Position numbers and translations under genes: made by a program. This document shows, piece by piece, positions 24,126 through 34,038 of a stretch of DNA of 64,000 nucleotides. The stretch spans positions 1,550,001-1,614,000 of the forward strand of contig JAVTVJ010000452.1 in assembly GCA_034509425.1 (NCBI GenBank), read 5' to 3'. The notes under the pieces were generated by a model. It ran no database searches, was not told the DNA's origin, and saw only the letters and a program-made list of their open reading frames with translations. This DNA is from Eopsaltria australis. Lineage: Eukaryota; Chordata; Aves; Passeriformes; Petroicidae. Each line of letters begins with the position of its first letter. The stretch's first letter is position 1.

Positions 24126-27100
24126 TGCGCTGGGTGCCGGGCGCGGTTCTGTGAGCGGTGCGGCGCAGAGTGCGCGGGGTACGGTGAAGGGTCCGCGGAG
24201 TTCGCTGCGATGTGCTGTGCGGAGGGCGCGGGTGCGGTTCGGGGAGTGCTGTTCGGAGCGCTGTTCGGAACGCACGGGCGCGCCATACGCCAGATACAGA
24301 GAGCGGGATACGGAGGGCAGGATGCGGAGCGGTGCTCGCCCGGGGCACTCGCCCGGGGGACTCGCCCGCTCGCCGGGGCCGTCGCCGGCGTCGAACGTGG
24401 ACACAGTGGGGGACTTTACTGCAGGGTGCCCCGGGACGACTTCGGCGGGAGGCTGCGGTTTTGGGGGCAAAGCCGTTCTTGCAGAGCCCCGGACTGCACC
24501 AGCAGCGCCTGCTCTGAACACAGCTGTGCGGACTGGGGAGCGGGAGTGTAGTGGGAAGAGGGTCAACTGAGAGCAGAAACAATAGAGAAAGCTCTTCTAG
24601 GGTGCCTGGGAAAATCTTGATCATCACTTGCTGGACCAGAGGTGAAATCTGCACTAAAGGTGTTAATACTGATGTGGTTAATTCAGTTTTAAGTCCAACC
24701 AAGGGCAGAGGAAAATATTCAGTGTAGTTTCCTTTCTTAAAATTGTGGGCTCCCCTTAGTCTCACCCCAGCAGAAGGACTTGTTCTGGATTTTCATGGGG
24801 TAACTTGTGTGGTAAATGGATACTTGGAGGGTAGGAAGTGAAGGCAGGTGCTCTGGGGTATTTGAAAAGGGGCTGATCAGTCTGAGGGCAGACATCAGAC
24901 CACACAAGGAAGAAATAGTTCCTGTAAATGAGATACTGAGAGAGATTTTCCTTGAAGTCCTGATTATTGTGTAAAGGTTACCTCTGTGGCAGGGGCACAG
25001 CAAACCATTACTGAAGAGCCGAGGTAGATAAGACTACTTACATCAGTGAAGAATTCTCTTGCAAGTTAGGAGTTGCAATGTCAGGGCCAAAGGTTTTCCA
25101 AATTCCCTTTTGTTGTCAGCAAAACCCATTAATCTTCTATATGTGTTGGGCTACTGTGTGCAGGTGGCAACTCTACCTGTTCTGTGTGGAGATTCAGCTA
25201 TTTGCTCATTGTGGAATGCTGTACAGGAAAAAGAAGCAACTTTTGTGAACATTGAAATGAACGTTAGCAAGAGAATTATTTCATAGTTCAGAGATGCAAG
25301 TAGTAAAACATAAAAAAATTGCATTTGTTCCTTTTTTTCCCCTTCTCATAATTTAATAATGGAAATTGTCATTGTTTTGTTTTCATTCAGTAAAACCAGA
25401 TCAGTTTTGTATTGACCGACATACTGATATTTTGTGAATGGGTTTTCACTCTAGAACTTCTCATACCCTAATTCACAGAATTTTTATTTTATCTTAGTGC
25501 AGTTCCAACCATGCTTTAAAACGATGATAGTTTTTTTGGCTCAAACAAAATTTTAAAAAAATGAAAATTTTTTTCTGGGATATTTTTCCCCTCACTTGAT
25601 AGCTTTTTTTATCCCTCAGCAAGGGGTTCATGTACTTCTGTCTAGAAATATCAGCTGTAATATGTCCATCCTGCTTCTGCTGCAGAGTGTAGTCCTTGCT
25701 CCTGTGGCTCTCTGTAATTGTGAGATTTTTTAAAACTGTATTTCCTGATGAACATATTTAATCTTTCTACATGTTTTCAGTGAAAACTTCAGTGCCAGCT
25801 GAAGATGGCTCTTTCAGGAATCTTGTTAACAAAGTAGAAACATTCTCTATATTTATTTAAGTATTTATCTGTCACTCAACTCATTAGTTAAACCTTTTCA
25901 TTAACATAAAGAGGTTCCATAAAAAGCCTGTCTCTTAGTGCAGTGGGTCTGTGGTTGGAGCAATGAGTGGTCTGGGTTCATTCTGATGCACTGGAACTGG
26001 CAGTGTGGTACAAAAATATGCAACCTTGAGTACCAAATATCTGATAAAGCTGAATGATTTTATGAAGGAAGTAATTTCAGAACCAGACACTACATGCAGA
26101 AGTTTCCATCTCCCCTGTCTTGCAGTACTCCGCCTCCTTAGGTTTAAAAATAAATATATATTCTAGAAGAACAAGTGGAGGTTTGTGCTGAAATACTGAA
26201 TTTAAAAATAGCAATATGTTCTGATAATGCCAGATATTTTTAATGAAATAAACCCAAGAGAAGCATGTATTACAAGGTGACTGGAAGAGACGCTTTGTGG
26301 TGCACTTACTCTTAGGCTGTGCTGGGGAAATGTATGAATTTCTTCTCTGCACTCAAGTTTCTAGTGAACACCAACTACTACAGTGGGGAACCTGGTCATA
26401 TATCAAGAATATATTTGCATTAATTCAAACTTTTATGGTCAATTGTAAAAGGACAGCATTTTACTTCAAATGAAATCCCTGCACATGAGAAAAGTTCATT
26501 CAGGCTTTATAGCCCAGAGACCTATGCTTTTTCACTAAAATTCATTGATAAAAATGGAATTAATTTAGATCATATGCTTTCTGCTTAGCTACACAGACTT
26601 GAAATGTTCTGTAAAAGGTAATGTTAATCAATATATAAAAAGCAGTGTGCCATGAATAAATTAGGCAGTATAATAGAAGCTTTTATTTCTCAGGTAACAT
26701 TAAAAAAAGACTAAAAGATCTTAAATTTTTAAAAAGAACACTTTAAAATTTTATTTCTGTTTTATAGACAAGCAGCGGACACTTGCAGCTAAGAAACATA
26801 CTTCTTCAGGAAACCATGCAAGCTGAGGCAGAGCAATTAATGCTTATGAAGACTGTAATGTTGAAAAACGCTAATTGCCAATTCATTTGATTTTCACTGA
26901 GTTCCTGATAAAGTATTAGACTGAAGATCTTGGGCTCAGTGTAGCTTCTCTATTGTTGTTAGAATTTGGGTTGCAATAGATGAATTCATCACTGCAGGAA
27001 GACCGACGCTTTAATTTCTGGGCATTCTTTGGCTGTAAGGAATTTACCTGCGGCTGAGAAAAAGCAGCATTTCTTTCCTTCAGGAATATTTCCCCTTTTT

Positions 27101-29350
27101 CAGTGGTGCTTTCTTCTTCTCCATATAGTGTTAAGTAACAGTCATCCTATCTTTTATTCCCTTAGTGAATTTCTCCCAGCCTGTTTCGTACATACATTCA
27201 TGGACTAATGAGTCCATTGTGGAACCATAAAGCGGATTGCCTCCATACCTATTTTAGGTCTACTCTTTATATTTTGAACCCATAACTGTGTTTTTCTACT
27301 AAGGCAATCAAAACAACAGATAAGTGTGGCTAGTTAGTAGCTCAATCTTTTCTCTGTAGTGTGGACCATATGAGAAACCTCCCATGGGCCTGCATCAAAC
27401 CCACTGTGGTGTGAGTCAGGTTGTTCAGTTTGTGAATGACTCTGAGTTTGGATCACAGGGCTGAAGCCTGGGCAGCTTTGTAACCTGTGTGCCTAAAAAC
27501 AGCCAAGGGAGAACGATGGGGTTATCACATAAAACGGCACAGATGTTGTATCATTTGGATTGAACCCTGAGCCAAATTCAAGCAAAACTAAATGTCAAGG
27601 GGCATGGAAAGTCCTTTGTGCTATTCTCAATTGCAGTGATTTTATTCATATCCATGAAATGTTTCATTTTCAACTGGTTCTGTTACCAAATCACAGTGAG
27701 ATAGGTCCACATTCAACAAAAGACTTTCTATTGTGAATCTTTTCCTCAGATCTTCAAACAGCCATCATTTGAAGACTCTACTTCAACTTTTGTGAGCTTA
27801 GTATTATCATTTAAGGAAAACATGTAACAAAATTAATGTAAAAAGAGGATTATCAATTTAAATCATTATCAAAATGCATTTTGAATTTTGTTGCCGCATG
27901 ATATATAAAAGTTTTGTGGTTTTGTCTGTAATTGTCTTCCAGTGTGACCATATTTTTGGTAGGAACTAGTGAAATCACTAAGGACAAAGTAGATATTTAC
28001 AGATGAGCCTGATGCCTGGCAGTGATGTAAGCACTTGTTTAGTGTGATCAATTTCATAGTAAGTAAAACTTTTGTAAAGAAAAGAATCAAGTGAATTGTA
28101 CCCTAGGATGTCCACTGCTCTCCATAGCCTGTAACAGATGTATTGAGACTGGTTCAGATGCAATTGCCCACAGTGTGCCTATCTAGTATGAGGTAAAATA
28201 ACTTCTCCCTTTCTTCTCCTCAGAGGTTTAAAAATTTATTCAGGCATGTATAATTTTGTTAGGAATTGAAATAAATAAATGCCTTCACTTGAGAATTAAA
28301 ATGTGGGCAATTTGGAGATATTTATAACAGTTAGTCAGGTGTTTAGATATGTAGGCTGAAACCCTCATCTCATTAAAATCAGTAGGATCTCTCCAAATGT
28401 CAGTGCAGGCACAACATTGTTCCTGTTTAATGTGGTCCAAATGCAAGCAGAAGATAGAGACCTTGTTAATGTTAAACCTCAGTTCAAGTCAAATGCTGGA
28501 AAGGGAACGTTGGATGTTCAGCTGGTTTCCTAACATAATATGAAAGAAATCAGCTACCTTTTCATAAAAATAATTTAGGGCTAGACATTACCCTGAAGGA
28601 GATTTAGATATATGGTTAGGCCCCCCTCCAAAGTGAATTCCATTGGGGAAATAATCAGTTTAACATCCAAGTGAATTGAATGGGTTGTGGTGCATTGGCT
28701 GAAGGGTGTACTCAAATTCAGGCACCCTGATTACCCCCTTGTCATAAATGAGACCTCTCCAGCAGCGAGAGTGTAAGTGGTAATTACACTTCTGTAGGCT
28801 GGAGCAGAATAATACAGTTGAACCGAATAATGCAGCAAAACAGAAAATACAATGCGTTATGGTTCTGGGTGTCATGCAACACGAAGGTAAATATGAATTA
28901 CTGTTCAGAATCTGAACACCAAGCTAAGTTTAGTTCCCCTGATTCGGCTGTTGCTCTGCTGGCATCATCAATTTCTTGGCTCATAGTACAGTGCAGCCAG
29001 GTGTTCAAATGCACTGAAGGCCAAGATTTGCTCACTTAAAGAACACTGAAAGTAAAACCTAGGTGATGTAACTGCTATTCAAAAGAAAATGCACTGTGTG
29101 ACAGGTATAAAACTGCTGAAGTAAATGGTATTTCTCACTGTTTTTTTTAAAACTATTTTTTATTTTTTTTTTTCAGAAGTACCTCAGCTGTAGGGCAAAA
29201 TACAAGGACATAAGCTACTGACCTCCTTTTAGCATCAGGACCAGACATACTACCCTACTCCTCATCATCATTTAAAAGCAATTGAAGAACCGCCTCAAAA
29301 AAGCTGGTCAACCCATTCCATCAGTGGACATCTTTTGTAAAACACATTTT

Positions 29351-29365
29351 ATGTACTTCTGCTGA
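29351..29365 (+). other. Upstream ORF, 4 codons
   Basis: ATG TAC TTC TGC TGA lies in the GRM8 leader, 166 nt before the main start, with weak context (T at -3). It is a minimal upstream ORF, probably often bypassed by leaky scanning. Confidence 0.45.
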
Positions 29366-29391
29366 GTTCTCTTTTTCTACCTACCTGCCGC

Positions 29392-29469
29392 ATGGTTCTA
29401 TATTACTTATTGGGCACTGATGGTAGCCTCCAGAAAGTGCAGCTTCAAATGGTCAGTCTCATCCTTTAG
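29392..29469 (+). other. Upstream ORF, 25 codons
   Basis: ATG at 29392 (C at -3, G at +4) opens 25 codons and stops at TAG 29467-29469, 47 nt before the GRM8 ATG. This is a plausible regulatory upstream ORF allowing reinitiation at the main start. The peptide is not recognised. Confidence 0.45.
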
Positions 29470-29638
29470 CAAGGAGAAAACCTGGATCCTGGATAGCAAC
29501 CACGTCTTCAGAGAAAATGGTATACGAAGGGAAACGATTGGTTTCCTGCCATTGTTTCTTCCTGTTAACAGCCAAATTCTACTGGATACTCACTATGATG
29601 CAAAGAACTCACGGCCAGGAATATGCCCACTCCATTAG
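29420..29638 (+). other. Upstream ORF overlapping the GRM8 start, 72 codons
   Basis: ATG at 29420 (C at -3, G at +4) opens a frame different from GRM8. It runs past the GRM8 ATG at 29517 and stops at TAG 29636-29638, overlapping the receptor frame by 122 nt. Ribosomes that start here could not easily reinitiate at the receptor start, so it would lower GRM8 translation. The peptide resembles nothing known to me, and its 3' part is constrained by the overlapping receptor frame. Confidence 0.45.
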
Positions 29639-30026
29639 ACTGGATGGGGACATCATCTTGGGAGGATTGTTTCCCGTTCATGCAAAAGGGGATAGAGGAG
29701 TGCCTTGTGGGGAGCTCAAAAAGGAGAAGGGGATCCACAGACTAGAGGCAATGCTATATGCAGTTGATCAGATTAATAAAGACCCTGATCTTCTTGCCAA
29801 TATCACCTTAGGTGTCCGTATCCTTGATACGTGCTCCAGGGACACTTATGCATTGGAGCAGTCCTTAACATTTGTGCAAGCACTGATAGAAAAAGATGGT
29901 TCTGATGTGAAGTGTGCAAATGGTGACCCACCTATTTTCACTAAGCCAGACAAGATATCAGGTGTGATAGGTGCTGCAGCAAGTTCTGTGTCCATTATGG
30001 TTGCAAATATTTTAAGACTCTTTAAG
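29517..30026 (+). CDS. GRM8: GRM8 first coding exon: metabotropic glutamate receptor 8, residues 1-170 (partial)
   Basis: Group III metabotropic glutamate receptors are presynaptic class C GPCRs that bind glutamate and couple to Gi/o. Seen here: 170 codons from an ATG in strong context (A at -3, G at +4), ending exactly on a codon at AAG followed by GTAAGT (donor at 30027). Residues 1-33 contain a hydrophobic stretch ([15 protein letters not shown]) that fits the signal peptide. From residue 34 the N-terminal Venus-flytrap lobe begins, with [10 protein letters not shown] at 49-58, [16 protein letters not shown] at 64-79, [25 protein letters not shown] at 103-127 and [14 protein letters not shown] at 157-170. 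K71, R75 and S156 match group III glutamate-contact positions. C64 and C106 are conserved cysteines, and NIT at 95-97 is an N-glycosylation sequon. The [13 protein letters not shown] leader and AAAS at 153-156 favour GRM8 over GRM4 or GRM7. The remaining roughly 740 residues lie beyond the window. The reading frame is intact. Confidence 0.97.
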
Positions 30027-33000
30027 GTAAGTAACATTTTTTATCTTTCTTTTAAATTTCAAGAACAATGGAATAAGTGAAGTGCTTGTGTTGTGATGCC
30101 TTCAAAAAAGAAAGGACACTTTTCACATTCAAAAATCTGAAATGGCTGGTTTGCCTTTTCAGAGCAAAGTGGGGGGAACACCCAAAAGCAGTGTTTGCAG
30201 ACCCTATTTTAAAGTGTCAAGTGCTTCTTTGAAAGTTCTGAGCAATTTGTGCACATTTTAACTCTTTAGGGATTTGTATCTTTAGTTTTATGCTACTCAA
30301 ATTTGCTCTATGTTGAGCATTTATGCTCATAAAGACTGGGTTGGGATTGATTTCGCAAATTTCTAGGAGAATGAAAAATCAGATTTTAACACAAATAAAT
30401 TTGTTGGAGGACCAGATAATTTCCTTACATAGAAAGATATGCCAGTAATAATCTAGTGCTATTGATGTGCATGTCTAGCCAAATGAAATGTACTGTAATA
30501 TCTTTGATTTTCTGGAAACTTTAACCTCCTCCATATTTTCTACAAGGTGATATTTTTTCCAGACTTTATTGTCACTTTGTGAGAGATTATTTTTAGGCAA
30601 CAGTTCTACTGTCATTTGTTTCCAAATACTTTATGAATCTCAGACATTCCAGATAATGGAAAAGTAAACCTCCCACTTTTAAATTTGCTAAATTAGATGG
30701 GAAGAAGAACAGATTCTAATCAATCAACTTGGATGGGAAAGATCAGGCAGGCGATATTTAATTTTTAATCCTATGCAATGACAGATGATGGTAAGTTGAG
30801 CACTTTTTTCTGTGCACAGAACAACTGTAATTTATATCTGAATCTATTACTGTCCTACCACCCACTGTTTTTTTCTTCCATTCAGAAATCTTGCCTTATT
30901 TCATACAACTTTACAATCACCAAAACCCACTTAAAGACCATTTCTTTGACTTTGGTGCAGAAGACTCTGGTAATGTTTAGTATTGCTGTTATATGTTTTG
31001 TAAAGTGTTGCACTTGTTTTCTAACGGTTGTAACTGAGATTGATTAGTAGTAGAGAACGATTGGCTTTTTTTTATGGTTTCTCAGCAAAGTGTATTTCAG
31101 TCATTTAAATGAGTATTTTAGTCCTGCCCTTTTCTTCTCCACGGAAGGAATTAATGATGGATTCACAGTTCAGTGGAGGAGCAAAGTGCTGGATTCTGGT
31201 CAGATGTTCCTTTCAGTCTGAAAACTGATGCTCAGCTGCAGTTACTACACAGGTTTCAGAGTAGTGGACTAGTTCCAGTCATATGTTTTACTTGTGAAAA
31301 TCAAGTACACAAAACTGAGCTAAGATTAAAAATTGTTCTATGTGGAGAGCACCTCTGGAGTTGTGTCTGGTGGGGAGGTTTATCTATCCTGGGAGCCATC
31401 ATGCATGTTGCGGGAGGTGTCTGTTTTTTGGTTGACATCCTTTTTTGAAGTTGTACCATCCTATTAAGTAATGCATATTTCTGAAATAATGATAGATGGA
31501 ATGGTCACTTTAATACCCATTATAATGCAGGGCCATGTGGACTATGACTTATATCCAGTTTTGAGTTGAATAGGGTACTATAGACAGATTAAAGAAAGTA
31601 AGCCTGGTAAGACATGCATTAACTGTGAATTAAGAGCAGCAAGAAGGAAAGAGGCCTATGAATTGTCTAGGATAGTGGCAATTTGTCTTCTGAAACCTTG
31701 ACAGCTACCTCCTGATTTACATTATGCAATAAGATTGCAAATAACATTCTACTGCAGTCTTAATCAATAGAGGGTCATGTGATATCCCCTCTAGGGAAAG
31801 ATCTTATTTACCCATTTAATTGATGTAACACAGCTGCTGGCAAAAGGAGGAGACATCTCTTTTAGTTTTAAATATGGATCCTGTACAAATATTCTTAGTA
31901 ATGTAAAAAAAAGAGATAAATTATATCCTTTAATGCCTGATGATGGACTGGCATGTGAAATCTGTTTTTACACCTTCCTCATAGAAGTGAATCTCTTCGT
32001 GAGTGAAGGCTTCTGATAAGGCTCTGAGTTAGAAGCACAGTAGAACCACTCACAGTGGTTATAGGCAAGAGGATTAGGAAATTAAAGGGTCATTTTCCAA
32101 AAAACTTAGATATGTAATCCAGTTTGGGTTGTCCTCAGACCAAAGGCATAGGCTGAAATTCTCAGCTGATGCATCCCCACAGCTCTGTTGCTGAGGACCT
32201 GGACCATGACCCATCCTCACAGAGGCTCCAGGCATGAAATTGTGTTTACTGTCTCGTGGCGTATGTCAAGGTGGGACACTCAGCTGGGTAAATGTCTGTC
32301 GTTTCATTGAAGTGAACAATCACGGTCATGCAAATGCTTGCTTCCATTTTATCCAGGATGAATGTGATTCATCCATATTTCTGTTTAGCAGTACTATTTA
32401 GAAAGTTGAATCTGTAATTTGAAGTTCAGTATTGCTTTAATATATGCTCTGAAGTTCCTAAATGTCAAGACTACATATTTTTGAGAATATTAATATCTGG
32501 TGAAATTTTATTTTGTAATGAAATTGTAAGAAGTATATTATATCTCTCAATGTGAACCCCCAAAGATAGCCTAAGAAGTACTACTCTCAGCAGCTCGAAA
32601 TTTTATGCTGCTATTTTTCTTTTTCTTGCAATTTTTTTTCTTTCTTTTATTGATTTTACAACAGAAAACATACAGGTCAATAGTCCTATCTGATGGTCTG
32701 GTGGATAGCATAAACTGATAGTAAATGTATTCTTTTATCTAAGTGTTTTCATGAGTAGAGGGGAGGGAGGCCAACACAGCAAATGACCTCTATCTATAGC
32801 CTTTCTCCTGATCAAATGGCTTGCCTTGAATTATTCTCTCTCCTGTCTCCTTCTGTGAATTTTGAGGTGCCTTGCTGCTTAACAGGTGATTTCCCATAGC
32901 TCTGAACCTTAGAAGGTCCAAAACATTAAGGTACAAATTTGGACAGGCTAAATTTCACCTGTTGATGGTTTTAGACTTTTCAGAGGCACTTTACACACAG

Positions 33001-33780
33001 GAAATACTGGAGCATAGAATTTATTGTGTGAAAGTGGACTTGTTATTCCTTGATTATCATCAAGTTGTTGGTTTTTGCCATAATTTTTATTGGTAACATA
33101 AATAAGTTGTTTTTATCAGGAAACATCAGGAGTGGGCTGCTTCACAAAGGAAACAGAGACAAGGGACCACAGACTGGAGAATCTATTGAGGAGCTGGCTG
33201 TTTCAGTTAAGCAGCTCTCACTAGCACAAAGGAGACTTTTCTATTGATTCAATCTGTCAAAATATTACTCTTACATCCTTCCTTATATTTGTTTTACAGA
33301 AATTCTGTTTTCCTGTAGGGTGCTTAGGCATGACTAGATGGGAACTTTTATCTGTTTCGTGTGACACTTAGGAATATCTGGGTTGTTTCCCAGGCCCCCC
33401 AGACTTGGCCTGGAGGAAACAAGAGACTACGTAACTTAGCTCACTTCATGTGTTATGTTCTCTGTATTCAAAGCTTCTACTTGTTTAATGTCTGAATAAC
33501 TTATGTCAATGGTTAAAATCTGCTGGAAAAAGAGAGGCGTTTGTTTATGCTTGTGTCCTCACATCTAAACCCCACATACTATTTCTGAGCTCCTTGGTAC
33601 ACTCCATCTGTCACCTTCACACATCTTCTAGCCGGTGTCACACTAGGAGCAGCCTAGGGATGATGGTTTGCATGCAAATTCAGATGGGTGGACAGTATGC
33701 TTGGTGAATTGTGATCTCAAGCTTTTATGTATATATTTATGTACATGTGTATAAGACCAAATATTAATTAACAAGTTTAT

Positions 33781-33830
33781 TCCTTTCCTTGCCTTACTTT
33801 GCCTTGTCTGGCCTTTCCTTGTCTTGCCTT
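33781..33830 (+). repeat. Degenerate CCTTG/CTTTC pyrimidine repeat
   Basis: Loose pentanucleotide-like repetition of CCTTG, CCTTT and CTTGT. The purine-rich complement explains the Lys/Arg-rich open frame on the - strand here. Confidence 0.6.
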
Positions 33831-33955
33831 CTGCTCTCATCAGTTTCCCAAGGCTAAATTACTTATTTCCTCTTTTTGGTCAAATTTCCTTTTTGCTGCA
33901 GAGCTGTAATCCACTTTAATAGGTGCTGTCTGGAGGGGCTAATATTCACTGCATG

Positions 33956-34038
33956 CACATTTGCCTTATACATTTCATACACATTTACCTTATACATTTC
34001 ATGCACATTTACCTTTTACATTTCATACACGTTTACCT
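33956..34038 (+). repeat. 24-nt minisatellite in the GRM8 intron
   Basis: Three 24-nt units start at 33956, 33980 and 34004, each CACATTTRCCTTWTACATTTC plus three bases, differing at only a few sites. A partial fourth unit starts at 34028 (CACGTTTACCT). The period makes the frame over it repeat an eight-residue Phe/Tyr/Thr pattern by chance. Confidence 0.9.

Larger units (their letters stand above)
23390..24560. promoter_or_regulatory. CpG island 3, possible alternative promoter
   Basis: A third CpG-dense block of about 1.2 kb, with a GC box (GGGCGGGGCC, 23845-23854) and a GC-rich 24-nt tandem array at 24021-24125 that decays up to about 24280. GC content falls back to the AT-rich background after about 24560. 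It lies between the candidate leader exon and the coding exon, so it could be an alternative GRM8 promoter, an antisense or bidirectional start, or an extension of the island without promoter activity. Very long open frames on both strands here (such as 23221-24765 on the - strand) are repetitive and Pro/Arg/Ala/Thr-rich and look non-coding. Confidence 0.7.
22377..29176 (+). other. GRM8: Probable 5'-leader intron of GRM8
   Basis: From the candidate donor at 22377 to the acceptor at 29176, about 6.8 kb. It contains CpG blocks 2 and 3, an A/C-rich stretch at 23113-23185, and from about 24560 ordinary AT-rich sequence in which I see no gene, RNA gene or clear mobile element. Further non-coding exons could be hidden here. 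Confidence 0.4.
29177..29516 (+). other. GRM8: GRM8 5' leader in the first coding exon
   Basis: The stretch before the GRM8 start follows a near-ideal splice acceptor. A T-rich tract at about 29142-29173 ends in CAG at 29174-29176, so the exon would run 29177-30026. The leader holds at least three upstream ATGs (29351, 29392, 29420), described separately. The acceptor is read directly. That it is used, and that the leader is joined to an upstream CpG-island exon, is inference from the usual structure of genes in this family. A transcript starting locally is the alternative. Confidence 0.7.

Noticed and set aside
23221..24765. 514-codon open frame on the - strand across CpG block 3.
   Set aside because: The composition is low-complexity Pro/Arg/Thr/Ala, much of it is the 24-nt tandem array, no domain is recognisable, and the opposite strand is equally open. 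This fits stop-poor GC-rich DNA.
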